DNA from: UBA8337 sp965221415
GTDB lineage: Bacteria; Pseudomonadota; Alphaproteobacteria; RS24
Reading direction: 5' to 3'
Length of the DNA stretch: 64,000 bases
NCBI GenBank assembly: GCA_965221415.1
Contig: OZ244887.1
Coordinates: forward strand, 744,001 to 808,000
Shown in pieces: positions 26,101 to 33,594 of this stretch. The position numbers and the translations under genes were made by a program. The notes under the pieces are model-generated. The model saw only the letters and a program-made list of their open reading frames with translations. It was not told the DNA's origin and ran no database searches. Each line of letters begins with the position of its first letter. Positions within the stretch are counted from its first letter, which is position 1.

Positions 26101-28689
26101 GTGTATGAAATCAAACTCATCGTCATCTAGTTCAAGCCTGCCATCATTATCAAGGTCAATCCATGCTCTGATATACTCATATCCGTCGCCAGTCTCGGTC
26201 TCAGTAACAATAACAGAATCCCAAGTCGCGGTTGCCTTGTTATATTTCCATTTTTCCGATGCGCTCATATCCACGTCAATATTATTATTACTGCTTACGG
26301 ATGCTAGATGTATGCCAGTGTAGTCGCCTTGTGTTGAAGTCGTGTAAACATCATTGCCTGCACCGCCGTGAAGACGATATCCGCCAGTCAACCAATCGTT
26401 GCCTGCACCGCCGTGAAGATGAGAATAACTAACCCCGTGTAGCACATCATCTCCAGACCCACCGTATAGATATTTATGTTCCGTGCCGCCGGTGTTGTTG
26501 TGCAGCGACAAATCCTCCGTTTCATTTTCCTTATTCAGCCATGTTTCCCCTTCCGCTAGATAATAATCCGTCCGCCCATCTATTGTGATGTCGAAGCTGT
26601 GGGTGAGGACATCGGATCCGTTGGTCAGTGTGATGGTCACCGTGTCGGTGAGGGTGCCCATCGCACCGTCCGTGTCGTCATCATCACCATCGAGGGCATT
26701 GACTGCGTCGAGTGTATTGTCCAGATTATAAGCCCACGCGCCGTCATCACCAATGACCAACGTGCCATAGTTAGCTGTGGCCGTGGCCGTGTAGTCAGCT
26801 ATCGCACGATTAAGGTCGACGAGGGTGATAGTGCCAGCCGGGTCACGCCACGGGGTGTCCTCACGGGCTGTGAACGTGCCAGTGATGTCGGTGGCCGAAG
26901 CGACCGTAATGCTGACCTGCTGTGTAATGCTGCCGCCAGAGCCGTCGCTTACAGCAACGTCAAATGTGTCCGTGCCGATAAAGTCGTCATCGGGGGTGTA
27001 GGTCAACACACCTGCCGCGCTGATGACATAGGACCCATTGGCGGGGGGGCGCGTGGTTGGTGTGGTAACGAAGGTGAGGGTGTCGCCCTGACGGTCAGTG
27101 TCAAGCTCGTCACTCGATATATCAATAGCGGTGCCCTCATATATTGTGGGCGCGATGGTAACGACTTTAGCCAGCACCAAATCATTCACCTTGACGGTGA
27201 CGGTCGCGGGTTCGCCTATGCTGCCAGTCAGGGTCAGCGTATAGCTGCCAGCCTCTATGCCATCCATGGGAGCCAGAAAGCCGTTCTCATCGACAATGAA
27301 GTTTGTTGATGTTGAGCCACCTTCAGTAACGGCGTATGCCCCATCCCCTGCGAAGTTCACCTTGCCGAGCGTTTCGCCAGCGGTTGCAGCAGAGTACTGA
27401 ATGAGCGCATCGTCACCGTCTTCCAGCGTGTCGAGAATGGTGATGGGAACGGTTATTGATTCGCCGAGTATAAGGTTCTGGCGCACGCCATCTATGGTGC
27501 TGTGGGTGCCGATGTTGAGCACCAAATCGCCAGGTGGGTTTTGCGCATCAAGCGTGCTATTGGCTCTAAGGAGTATCTGTCCTTCCGTCGCTGTCAGCGA
27601 TTCGAAGATAATCTCGAAGTCGTCATCGTCGCCGCTCAACCAGATGAGCCTGTCGTTGAGAGCGATTGGTCGGTCGTGGTCTGGGTCCGACCATGTAAAG
27701 CGGGCGACAACTGCATCTTCGGTGTTTTCATAAACCGCAATCGAATCGGTGACAGTGAGCGTCGGGGCGTCATCGCCATCGGCGACGTGGACGGTCACAC
27801 CCTGCGAGGCGCTGCCCGCTCTATTGGCCGCCGTGATGGTGAAGTTGTAGGTTGATTTGGCTTCATAATTGGCGATTTCCTCGATTCTCACCACGCCACT
27901 TTCGTCAACCGAGAATGCGCTAGCATCGGTGCCAGTGAGTTCATAAGTGGTGCGCGTATTCTCTGGACTGCCAGACACTTTGGCTTCGTAAACCATCGCT
28001 TTGAGAACATTGTTTTCAGTAATTTCGGCCTTGTCACCAGAGGTGAACACGGGCACCTCTACCATATCGCGAATGTCCAGTGTGACCGTTTGGCTCACCG
28101 CTCCGTCTTTATTGGTTGCGGTTACACTAAAGCTGTAGTTCGATTGGCTTTCATAATCGGCGCTTGTGTTAAACGTCACCACGCCATCGTCATCAATGTC
28201 AAAATACTGGCTGTCGTCGCCGTCGGCAATCGACCATTTCACGTTCCCTGCCATAGTGGTGGCCTGCGCGGTATAGACTACGACACCTGCCATATTATTC
28301 TCGTCAATACCTGCCATATTATTCTCGTCAATGTTGCCAGCCGTACTGCCCGAGGTGATGACGGGCAGTTCGATCACGTCATCCACCGCCACGGTGAAGC
28401 TGTGCGTTGTTTGCTGTGGCAGCAACGAATTGTCATTCGGTCTAAAGATAACCTGAATATTGAGGTTAGCCGAGATGGGGTTGTTTTCATAATCGGGTGC
28501 TGCGCGATAGCTTAGCAATCCGTCCTGCAGGCTGAAGGCGGAAGCACTGACACCTGTTAGTATAAAGGAGAGGCTGCCCATAGCGGAGGTGAAGGGAATA
28601 TCGTTAATCAGCACTTCAAACGTCGTGATGTCAGTAGTGCCTTCATCCACCCTATAGGTGCCTTGTTTATTGGCTATGGTAACTGTCAT
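23116..28689 (-). CDS. giant RTX/VCBS/cadherin-like surface protein D, 1,857 aa
   Basis: Starts at ATG 28689 (MTVTIANKQGTYRV) behind GAGGAGATAAGCC and is the shortest of the four. Approximate order: N-domain 1-105, two cadherin-like repeats 105-300, cadherin-like region 300-500, Ig-like domain 503-596 ending in a DTFDVAVSDG motif, VCBS 603-715, RTX with two EF-hand-like inserts 730-1130, terminal-type unit ending near 1246, a proline-rich linker (STPTPPVTAPP), VCBS 1276, RTX 1396 onward, final unit ending LTIAHFDIV. It has two VCBS-RTX-terminal modules and four EF-hand-like inserts. No signal peptide is present. By family a type I-secreted calcium-binding protein. Three perfect short tandem duplications lie inside the frame. 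As the rightmost copy it defines the array boundary. Confidence 0.92.
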   Translation of the reverse strand: MTVTIANKQGTYRVDEGTTDITTFEVLINDIPFTSAMGSLSFILTGVSASAFSLQDGLLSYRAAPDYENNPISANLNIQVIFRPNDNSLLPQQTTHSFTVAVDDVIELPVITSGSTAGNIDENNMAGIDENNMAGVVVYTAQATTMAGNVKWSIADGDDSQYFDIDDDGVVTFNTSADYESQSNYSFSVTATNKDGAVSQTVTLDIRDMVEVPVFTSGDKAEITENNVLKAMVYEAKVSGSPENTRTTYELTGTDASAFSVDESGVVRIEEIANYEAKSTYNFTITAANRAGSASQGVTVHVADGDDAPTLTVTDSIAVYENTEDAVVARFTWSDPDHDRPIALNDRLIWLSGDDDDFEIIFESLTATEGQILLRANSTLDAQNPPGDLVLNIGTHSTIDGVRQNLILGESITVPITILDTLEDGDDALIQYSAATAGETLGKVNFAGDGAYAVTEGGSTSTNFIVDENGFLAPMDGIEAGSYTLTLTGSIGEPATVTVKVNDLVLAKVVTIAPTIYEGTAIDISSDELDTDRQGDTLTFVTTPTTRPPANGSYVISAAGVLTYTPDDDFIGTDTFDVAVSDGSGGSITQQVSITVASATDITGTFTAREDTPWRDPAGTITLVDLNRAIADYTATATANYGTLVIGDDGAWAYNLDNTLDAVNALDGDDDDTDGAMGTLTDTVTITLTNGSDVLTHSFDITIDGRTDYYLAEGETWLNKENETEDLSLHNNTGGTEHKYLYGGSGDDVLHGVSYSHLHGGAGNDWLTGGYRLHGGAGNDVYTTSTQGDYTGIHLASVSSNNNIDVDMSASEKWKYNKATATWDSVIVTETETGDGYEYIRAWIDLDNDGRLELDDDEFDFIHQGFVSLRGANGNDNIITGAGHSFIFGYGGNDRLETKGRASISGGSGDDVLIGGAEKTTLKGEGDNDILIAGSGGATFFGGAGNDIFDGRAGEATYVMGSGGAFHLDLNDNVKWKQDDQGVWTSGKSSDDPDFTYVRAWIDLDGDGELNLEDDEFDYLLGIDHIHINARSGNNEISGGGGNDRLTSGDGNDVLSGGAGHDNLYGNDGNDMLDGGTDNDWLYGGDDNDVLDGGTDNDWLYGGDDNDVLYGRAGRDYLSGGGGNDVLAGGAGKDFLTGGAGDDIFVLNLNGTANDIDTVKDFSASAHNNDKIRVDIGDNTVTTLAELKSTANIRWTNNTNEYGYTNRPAHSRYINDTIIYATQDTVDTSDDTTLMVLEDFNAPLTLAHFDLVSTPTPPVTAPPVINTSAIDITGSFTAREDSPWRDPAGIISMADTNRTLSDYTATATASYGTVVIGDDGAWSYELDNEHAAVEALDGDDDDTDGALGSLTDTVTITLTSGDETLTHSFDITIDGLTDYTQETGGLRHTRSTDDLSLHGSSTQQSTLYGGSGDDVLHGGNYYSRLYGGAGDDWLIAGARSNHLYGGAGNDVYTNPDRDTYIYLESASKNIDVDMSSSEKWKYDRATETWVSITVTDTETGNGYEYIRAWIHTADDLVRDQDDEFDFIHQDFSRIVGGTGNDKIIVESDSIYASIRGNDGNDRLELKGNGTISGGDGDDVLIAGTGRTSLNGGNGNDIFDGSAGDTTYRRDNSLNTEDTPLRLDMDDEVKWKQNDQGVWTSGKGEDFTYIRAWVDLDKDNEATQADEFDYLLGINRLYVYATAGNDEISGTDGVDFLWGKGGNDRLYGGEGGNDRLYGGEGNDVLDGGAGWNDLIGGEGNDIFVLNLNGETGAEDHVEDFSSGTVSGNESYNGTTDGGDDKIRVDTDNGNETTLEALRTVANIRWITSTDHRGYKNDGTIDDTVIYATQGTESTSDDIVLMILQDFDTDLTIAHFDIV
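23531..23590 (-). repeat. perfect 2 x 30-bp tandem duplication in gene D
   Basis: Positions 23531-23560 and 23561-23590 are identical. The duplicated peptide is GGNDRLYGGE, ten residues. RTX repeats are nine residues long, so the extra copy shifts the beta-roll register by one residue. Confidence 0.95.
25367..25474 (-). repeat. perfect 2 x 54-bp tandem duplication in gene D
   Basis: Positions 25367-25420 and 25421-25474 are identical. The unit encodes 18 residues, exactly two RTX nonapeptides (DNDWLYGGD and DNDVLDGGT types), so the beta-roll gains two repeats without loss of register. Confidence 0.95.
28285..28332 (-). repeat. perfect 2 x 24-bp tandem duplication in gene D
   Basis: Positions 28285-28308 and 28309-28332 are identical and duplicate the peptide IDENNMAG at the start of the first cadherin-like repeat. 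The other repeats in the array have this segment once. Confidence 0.95.
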
Positions 28690-28780
28690 GGCTTATCTCC
28701 TCGTTTCAGACCTCCAGTCTAGGCACAATGGAAATAGCGACACAACAAACCCAAGGTTGAATCAAAAATGAATCTCGCCT
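28690..28780 (-). promoter_or_regulatory. conserved leader and ribosome-binding site of gene D; right edge of the array
   Basis: Matches the leaders of B and C, including an AGACT/AGTCT-type inverted repeat with one mismatch (28708-28720) and GAGGAGATAAGCC before the ATG. Homology to the B leader runs to CTCGCCTG and then stops. In B the tRNA-Arg pseudogene begins at this point, while here unrelated sequence follows. This marks the right boundary of the duplicated unit. Confidence 0.55.
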
Positions 28781-29005
28781 GACGGGTATCGGCCTCATAT
28801 CCGTCTCAGGAAATGAGTTTTAATATTATTGTGTTTGCATCCAAATCAGTGGTAATTTTCGAGCCTATTTATATCTTGAACCCCATTGTCGGGGTGTCCG
28901 CCAAATACAAAATCCAAAAGGGGATAGGGGATTTATTCTCAAGATACGAAATAGACATAGCTCGGCACTTTCGCTGGGGATAAAATAAAAAAGGGAGGAA
29001 ACCTT
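28781..29005. other. intergenic region between the adhesin array and the outer-membrane protein gene
   Basis: A/T-rich spacer with no gene. At 28794-28817 a 9-bp stem with one mismatch and a GTCTCA loop is followed by TTTTAATATT, resembling a weak plus-strand terminator. A possible plus-strand promoter is TTGTCG (28886) with CAAAAT (28908), spacing 16, low confidence. GGGAGGAAACCTT before the ATG at 29006 is a good ribosome-binding site. Confidence 0.4.
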
Positions 29006-29596
29006 ATGACTTATTCTAAAAACATTATCGTATATGTTTGGTCGGTTGCATTTATGGCACTGGTTGGTTTGTTTATTTTGCCAGCGACAGAGGCCAACGC
29101 GGAAGACATGATGGATATGAACAAAGCCAAAGAACGCGGTGTGTATGTGGGCTATAATTTTGCCTATAGTGATGTCGATACAGACGTAGGAAGTAGTAAT
29201 GGCGAAGGCGAAACATTGCTGATTGGCTATCGTTTCAACGACATGGTGCGTTTAGAATATTCCCGCGAGACGGTGGATTATGATGACGTTACCAATTCCC
29301 TGAACGCAGACCGAACTACAATTGAGGGTGAGTTTAACTTCCTTTCGTTGATTTATCAGGCGCATTCTGGCAATTGGCAACCCTATGTTCGGCTTGCGCT
29401 TGGCAGCAGCGATATTGACCTAGTTCACTACACCAACAACACGAGGACAGGCACGCGTTATTACAGTGATAGCGGATATGTCGTTGGTGTTGGCGTTGAT
29501 TATGCCGTGGCCAACAGTCTCAGCCTGAGAGCTGATTTCACGAGCTATTCGGAAGACCAGAATGTTTTTAACATCGGGCCAATTTACCACTTTTGA
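29006..29596 (+). CDS. small outer-membrane beta-barrel protein, 196 aa
   Basis: An N-terminal hydrophobic segment ends near residue 32 in a signal-peptidase-like site (EANA then EDMM). The rest alternates polar and aromatic residues as expected for an eight-stranded barrel, and it ends in GPIYHF with the C-terminal phenylalanine used by the BAM machinery. Length and pattern fit the OmpA-like/opacity-type beta-barrel family. The start is set by GGGAGGAAACC just upstream. It heads a plus-strand group with two lipoprotein genes. Function is not recognisable; an association with the giant surface proteins next door is only positional. Confidence 0.75.
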   Translation: MTYSKNIIVYVWSVAFMALVGLFILPATEANAEDMMDMNKAKERGVYVGYNFAYSDVDTDVGSSNGEGETLLIGYRFNDMVRLEYSRETVDYDDVTNSLNADRTTIEGEFNFLSLIYQAHSGNWQPYVRLALGSSDIDLVHYTNNTRTGTRYYSDSGYVVGVGVDYAVANSLSLRADFTSYSEDQNVFNIGPIYHF

Positions 29597-29606
29597 TAGG
29601 TGAAAC

Positions 29607-29634
29607 TGCGGCGGGGTTGGTTGACCCCGCCGCA
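29607..29634 (+). terminator. strong intercistronic hairpin after the beta-barrel gene
   Basis: An 11-bp perfect stem (TGCGGCGGGGT / ACCCCGCCGCA) with loop TGGTTG lies 11 bases after the stop codon. No T-run follows, so it may attenuate transcription or protect the 3' end of the upstream message rather than terminate fully. Confidence 0.55.
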
Positions 29635-29670
29635 TGTGCCATAAAACAAAGAGATAGAGAGAGAGAGATT

Positions 29671-30066
29671 ATGAAACATCTATTTTTGATGGCTATTGTT
29701 GCTGTCGCGGTGGCGGCGTGTGCTTCTACGTCTGGTAAACCAGAACAAACGCTGCAAGTTATCGCCATGTGTGATAAAAAACCTGTCACAGAAGCCGCGT
29801 GCACATTGTCGAACAACAAGGGCAAGTGGGAAACACAAACACCCGGTAATGTTACTATTCAGCGCGCATCTGGTGATTTGACGGTGATATGCACAAAAGG
29901 TGAGATGCGGGCAAAGCAGACTTTCGAATCAAGCGGTTCGGCTGGGGTTTGGCGACATGTGCTAATCGGCGGCGGCATTGCGGGTGCGATTGCGGACGCC
30001 AGTACGGGTGCAATCTACGTATATGACAAGACGCTGCAAATCGACATGAAACCGCCATGTGAATGA
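29671..30066 (+). CDS. lipoprotein of unknown function, 131 aa
   Basis: The start is ATG 29671, preceded by a purine-rich GAGAGAGAGA stretch, giving MKHLFLMAIVAVAVAAC. The lipobox (VAAC) puts the lipidated cysteine at residue 17. The C-terminal half has a glycine/alanine-rich segment (IGGGIAGAIADASTGAIYVY) that may be membrane-associated, and three further cysteines. I do not recognise a named family. It lies between the beta-barrel gene and a second lipoprotein gene, probably co-transcribed with both, with part of the transcription possibly stopped by the hairpin at 29607-29634. An upstream in-frame start would remove the lipobox from the N-terminus, so it is rejected. Confidence 0.7.
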   Translation: MKHLFLMAIVAVAVAACASTSGKPEQTLQVIAMCDKKPVTEAACTLSNNKGKWETQTPGNVTIQRASGDLTVICTKGEMRAKQTFESSGSAGVWRHVLIGGGIAGAIADASTGAIYVYDKTLQIDMKPPCE

Positions 30067-30088
30067 TACAGTAAAGAGGAAGAAAACA

Positions 30089-30643
30089 ATGAAAATAAAA
30101 CTTTTGGTTATTGCCGCGACACTGATGCTTTCGGCTTGTGCGAGTATCCCAAACCCCATTTCGGCAGATATTCGGCGGGACGCAAATATTGTTTCATATA
30201 GTATTGAATTTCCCGAGGAAGATGGTCAAAGCCTTGCAAGTAGGGATAGTATAGCATTTAATGAGAAACTTGACGCGGTTTTGCGCGAAAAGATGGAACA
30301 AGATGTATTTCCAAAGTTTCGCGGTGGACGAGAAATTAATGTGAAAATAGACGTAAGCAGAATAATAATTCCTAGTCTGGGAATGGCTTATCTTGTTGGC
30401 AGTAGCCCATCCATTGAATATACAGTTATATTTGAAGATAAAATGAGCGGGGCGGAATTAGGCCGCAAGCAGGTTGGTTTTCATTGGACAAATACGAGCG
30501 GTCTCCTCGGTGGCGTACTACAAAGAATCGGAGGTATTGCCGACACTTTTGCCAAGAGTATAGCCGTTTCTGTGGATCAGTTATTGACCAAAGAGGAGCT
30601 ATCCACGGGTATGGACTTGTTTGCTACTGGACACACTTATTAA
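30089..30643 (+). CDS. lipoprotein of unknown function, 184 aa
   Basis: ATG 30089 follows AGAGGAAGAAAAC and gives MKIKLLVIAATLMLSACAS, a clear lipoprotein signal with the lipidated cysteine at residue 17. The mature part is mixed alpha/beta in appearance, with a charged middle (KFRGGREINVKIDVSRIII). It ends with a helix-like region containing GVLQRIGGIADTFAKS. No family was recognised. It lies 22 bases after the preceding lipoprotein gene, and the three genes 29006-30643 look like one transcription unit. Its role is unknown; cell-envelope location follows from the lipobox only. Confidence 0.7.
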   Translation: MKIKLLVIAATLMLSACASIPNPISADIRRDANIVSYSIEFPEEDGQSLASRDSIAFNEKLDAVLREKMEQDVFPKFRGGREINVKIDVSRIIIPSLGMAYLVGSSPSIEYTVIFEDKMSGAELGRKQVGFHWTNTSGLLGGVLQRIGGIADTFAKSIAVSVDQLLTKEELSTGMDLFATGHTY

Positions 30644-30691
30644 GCTAAATCGCGAGCTACGTTTTGAACGATATAAATGAATGAGTTATAG

Positions 30692-32527
30692 ATGCCAAAG
30701 CTAAGATCCAGAACTTCCACCCATGGACGCAATATGGCAGGGGCGCGTGGCCTTTGGCGTGCGACGGGCATGGGCGATGGTGATTTTGGCAAGCCGATTG
30801 TTGCGGTTTCGAATAGCTTCACGCAATTTGTGCCGGGTCATGTGCATTTGAAGGATTTGGGGCAGTTGGTTGCCCGCGAAATTGAAGCGGCTGGCGGCGT
30901 GGCGAAAGAGTTTAACACCATTGCCGTGGATGATGGCATCGCGATGGGGCATGATGGCATGCTGTATTCGTTGCCATCGCGTGAGATTATTGCTGACAGC
31001 GTAGAGTATATGACCAACGCGCATTGCGCTGATGCGCTTGTGTGCATTTCCAATTGCGACAAAATCACCCCGGGCATGTTGATGGCGGCGTTGCGGCTTA
31101 ATATTCCGACGGTGTTTGTGTCGGGCGGGCCGATGGAGGCTGGCAAGGTGAAATGGGATGATGAAACCCGCACCGTTGATTTGGTTGATGCGATGGTCGC
31201 CGCGGCGGATGAAAATATCTCTGATGAGCAGGTCGACGCTATCGAGCGTTCGGCGTGTCCGACATGCGGGTCGTGTTCGGGCATGTTCACGGCGAATTCG
31301 ATGAACTGCCTGACCGAGGCTATCGGTCTCTCTTTGCCGGGCAATGGCTCGGTGCTGGCCACGCATGTCGACCGTGAGGCTCTGTTCAAAGAGGCGGGAC
31401 GTTTGGTCGTTGATTTGTGCAAGCGCTATTACGAAAACGATGATGCGACGGCATTGCCGCGCGCCATGGCGAGCTTTAACGGTTTTGAAAACGCCATGAC
31501 GTTGGACATCGCCATGGGCGGGTCGACCAATACAGTGTTGCACTTACTGGCGGCGGCGCATGAGGCGGAAGTCGATTTCACCATGGCCGATATTGACCGT
31601 TTGTCGCGCAAAGTCCCCGTGCTGAGCAAAGTCGCGCCTGCGGTGGCGAATGTTCATATGGAAGACGTCCATCGCGCAGGCGGCATGATGAGCATTTTAG
31701 GGTCGCTGTCGCGGGGCGGATTGTTGCACGATGACCAACCGACCGTGCACACCAAAACGATGGGCGAAGCGATTGCTAAATACGATATTGCAGGTGAGGT
31801 GTCGGATGAAGTGGGCGCGTTTTACCGTGCCGCCCCCGGCGGCGTGCCGACGCAAGTCGCTTTCAGTCAAAATCGCCGCTTTGATGATGTCGATAATGAC
31901 CGCGAAAACGGCATTATCCGTGATGTGAAACACGCGTTTAGCCAAGATGGCGGATTGGCGGTTTTGTCGGGCAATTTGGCCGAGAATGGCTGCATCGTGA
32001 AAACCGCGGCTGTCGCTGCCGAAACCATGGAGTTTACCGGCACGGCGCGGGTGTTTGAAAGTCAGGATGCCGCCGTTGCCGCTATCATGGCCAATGACCA
32101 AGTTAATGCGGGCGATGTCGTTGTCATTCGTTATGAGGGGCCAAAGGGCGGGCCGGGGATGCAAGAAATGCTATATCCGACGAGCTATTTGAAATCCAAG
32201 CGGCTTGATAAAGTCTGCGCTTTGGTGACGGATGGTCGCTTTTCGGGCGGCACATCGGGATTGTCGATTGGCCATGTCTCGCCAGAGGCGGCAAATGGCG
32301 GCGTTATTGGATTGGTCGAAGACGGCGATATGATTGAAATCTCTATCCCGCAAAGGTCGATTCATTTGGCGGTGTCGGATGACGAACTAGCCAAACGCCG
32401 TGCGGCCATGGATAAAAAGGGATGGAAACCCGCCGCACCCCGTGAGCGTAAAGTATCGAAAGCCTTGAAAGCCTATGCCGCTTTTGCCACCAGTGCCGAC
32501 CGAGGTGCTGTGCGCGAACTCGACTAG
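30692..32527 (+). CDS. ilvD: dihydroxy-acid dehydratase
   Basis: Cytoplasmic iron-sulfur enzyme of valine, leucine and isoleucine synthesis. It dehydrates 2,3-dihydroxy-3-methyl acids to 2-keto acids. The 611-residue length is usual. The conserved start (RSRTSTHGRNMAGAR), the first cluster cysteine region (ISNCDKITPGM near residue 123), the second (CPTCGSCSGMFTANSMN near 195) and a C-terminal GRFSGGTSG motif are all visible. The gene stands alone after the lipoprotein genes, and its Shine-Dalgarno is weak. Its stop overlaps that of the convergent patatin-like gene by 4 bases (CTAG). Confidence 0.97.
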   Translation: MPKLRSRTSTHGRNMAGARGLWRATGMGDGDFGKPIVAVSNSFTQFVPGHVHLKDLGQLVAREIEAAGGVAKEFNTIAVDDGIAMGHDGMLYSLPSREIIADSVEYMTNAHCADALVCISNCDKITPGMLMAALRLNIPTVFVSGGPMEAGKVKWDDETRTVDLVDAMVAAADENISDEQVDAIERSACPTCGSCSGMFTANSMNCLTEAIGLSLPGNGSVLATHVDREALFKEAGRLVVDLCKRYYENDDATALPRAMASFNGFENAMTLDIAMGGSTNTVLHLLAAAHEAEVDFTMADIDRLSRKVPVLSKVAPAVANVHMEDVHRAGGMMSILGSLSRGGLLHDDQPTVHTKTMGEAIAKYDIAGEVSDEVGAFYRAAPGGVPTQVAFSQNRRFDDVDNDRENGIIRDVKHAFSQDGGLAVLSGNLAENGCIVKTAAVAAETMEFTGTARVFESQDAAVAAIMANDQVNAGDVVVIRYEGPKGGPGMQEMLYPTSYLKSKRLDKVCALVTDGRFSGGTSGLSIGHVSPEAANGGVIGLVEDGDMIEISIPQRSIHLAVSDDELAKRRAAMDKKGWKPAAPRERKVSKALKAYAAFATSADRGAVRELD

Positions 32528-33594
32528 ATTGGCACGACAAGTTTGGCAATATCGCCAGATGTGCACGCGTCGATAAATTGCTCGCCGAGCGCATAGCTGC
32601 GGGTGGTGACTTCAGTCCAATTATGAAACCGTTGCGCCTCGTTATCGCGATATTTGGTGAAATCTTGCCGCGATGGAATCTTGCTATCGGGCAGAGCGTC
32701 TACCCATGCCCGCGAAGGCGCAAGCAGCACAATTTTATCAAGCTGATGGCGAGGGGCGCGTCGCCATGGATAAAATTTATCAAACCAGCGCAATTTGAAA
32801 TGGTCGTAAAAATGCGGGTAAAGCACGAGACCGTCGGTCTCTGGCCAAAAGCTATGCGGCACGGGATGATAATCCAACAGGCCGCCATCATGGTAAAAAT
32901 GGGCGGGGTCTTCGGGCAGGCGCACAGGCGGCATATAAACGGGAATCGCACCCGAGGCACGCAGCGCAAGCAGATAATTATCGACATTTAAAGAGGCATG
33001 ACGCACATCATATCCATCGCGCGCGGCAAAGTGTAAATCGCTGCGCGGGTCTGAAAACACGGTGCGCTCGGCAATGTCGCGCAAGTGGTTTCGGAAGAGG
33101 GCAGCGCGCGTCAAGGCGATACCTTGGCGCGTGCGGTTGTTACTATTCAGCCCGCCATGACACCGCACCGCGCCGATATGCATGCGATAGGTTTTATTGC
33201 TGAGAATTTCACCGATGGCTTTGGCGCTGTCGCCGTGCATGGATTTATCCAAAATGCGTGTGGTCTGCGTTTGGATGGTTTTTGGGTCGATGCCCTCGGC
33301 GTAGCTTTGCTCGATATAAGCCTTTGTGAAGGCTTTCAGGGCGGCATCGGGATTTTTCTGGGCGGCGGCGCTCAGTTTGAAAGCGCCGACGGATGTGCCG
33401 AATAAATCGACGGGTGTTTTATCGCACCGCTTAGGCATAAATTGCGAAAACACCGCATGGTCTAGCCCCGCAATGGCGAGCCATTTGGCAGCACCCGAAG
33501 CCCCAAAGATGGCCGCGATGTCGTCTGCGTTAAGGCCGTGTTGTCGGATATGCGCGAGAGCTGTCGCGCCCGCCGCGACGACTAAGTCAGCCAT
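32524..33594 (-). CDS. patatin-like phospholipase family protein, 356 aa
   Basis: Start chosen at ATG 33594 (MADLVVAAGATAL), which overlaps the end of the upstream amidotransferase gene by 8 bases, suggesting translational coupling. Patatin features: a glycine-rich oxyanion segment (GASGAAKW near residue 30), a serine nucleophile elbow GTSVG near residue 64, and the DGG of the catalytic dyad in YHDGGLLDYHP near residue 240. By family it is a serine lipid acyl hydrolase; substrate unknown. No signal peptide or membrane span was seen. It converges on ilvD with a 4-base stop overlap. An upstream ATG at 33696 would overlap the neighbour by over 100 bases and is less likely. Confidence 0.82.
   Translation of the reverse strand: MADLVVAAGATALAHIRQHGLNADDIAAIFGASGAAKWLAIAGLDHAVFSQFMPKRCDKTPVDLFGTSVGAFKLSAAAQKNPDAALKAFTKAYIEQSYAEGIDPKTIQTQTTRILDKSMHGDSAKAIGEILSNKTYRMHIGAVRCHGGLNSNNRTRQGIALTRAALFRNHLRDIAERTVFSDPRSDLHFAARDGYDVRHASLNVDNYLLALRASGAIPVYMPPVRLPEDPAHFYHDGGLLDYHPVPHSFWPETDGLVLYPHFYDHFKLRWFDKFYPWRRAPRHQLDKIVLLAPSRAWVDALPDSKIPSRQDFTKYRDNEAQRFHNWTEVTTRSYALGEQFIDACTSGDIAKLVVPI

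Noticed and set aside
30701..31543. Minus-strand open frame of 280 codons opposite ilvD
   Set aside because: It is fully contained in ilvD on the other strand, and its product is rich in His/Arg as expected for an antisense shadow.
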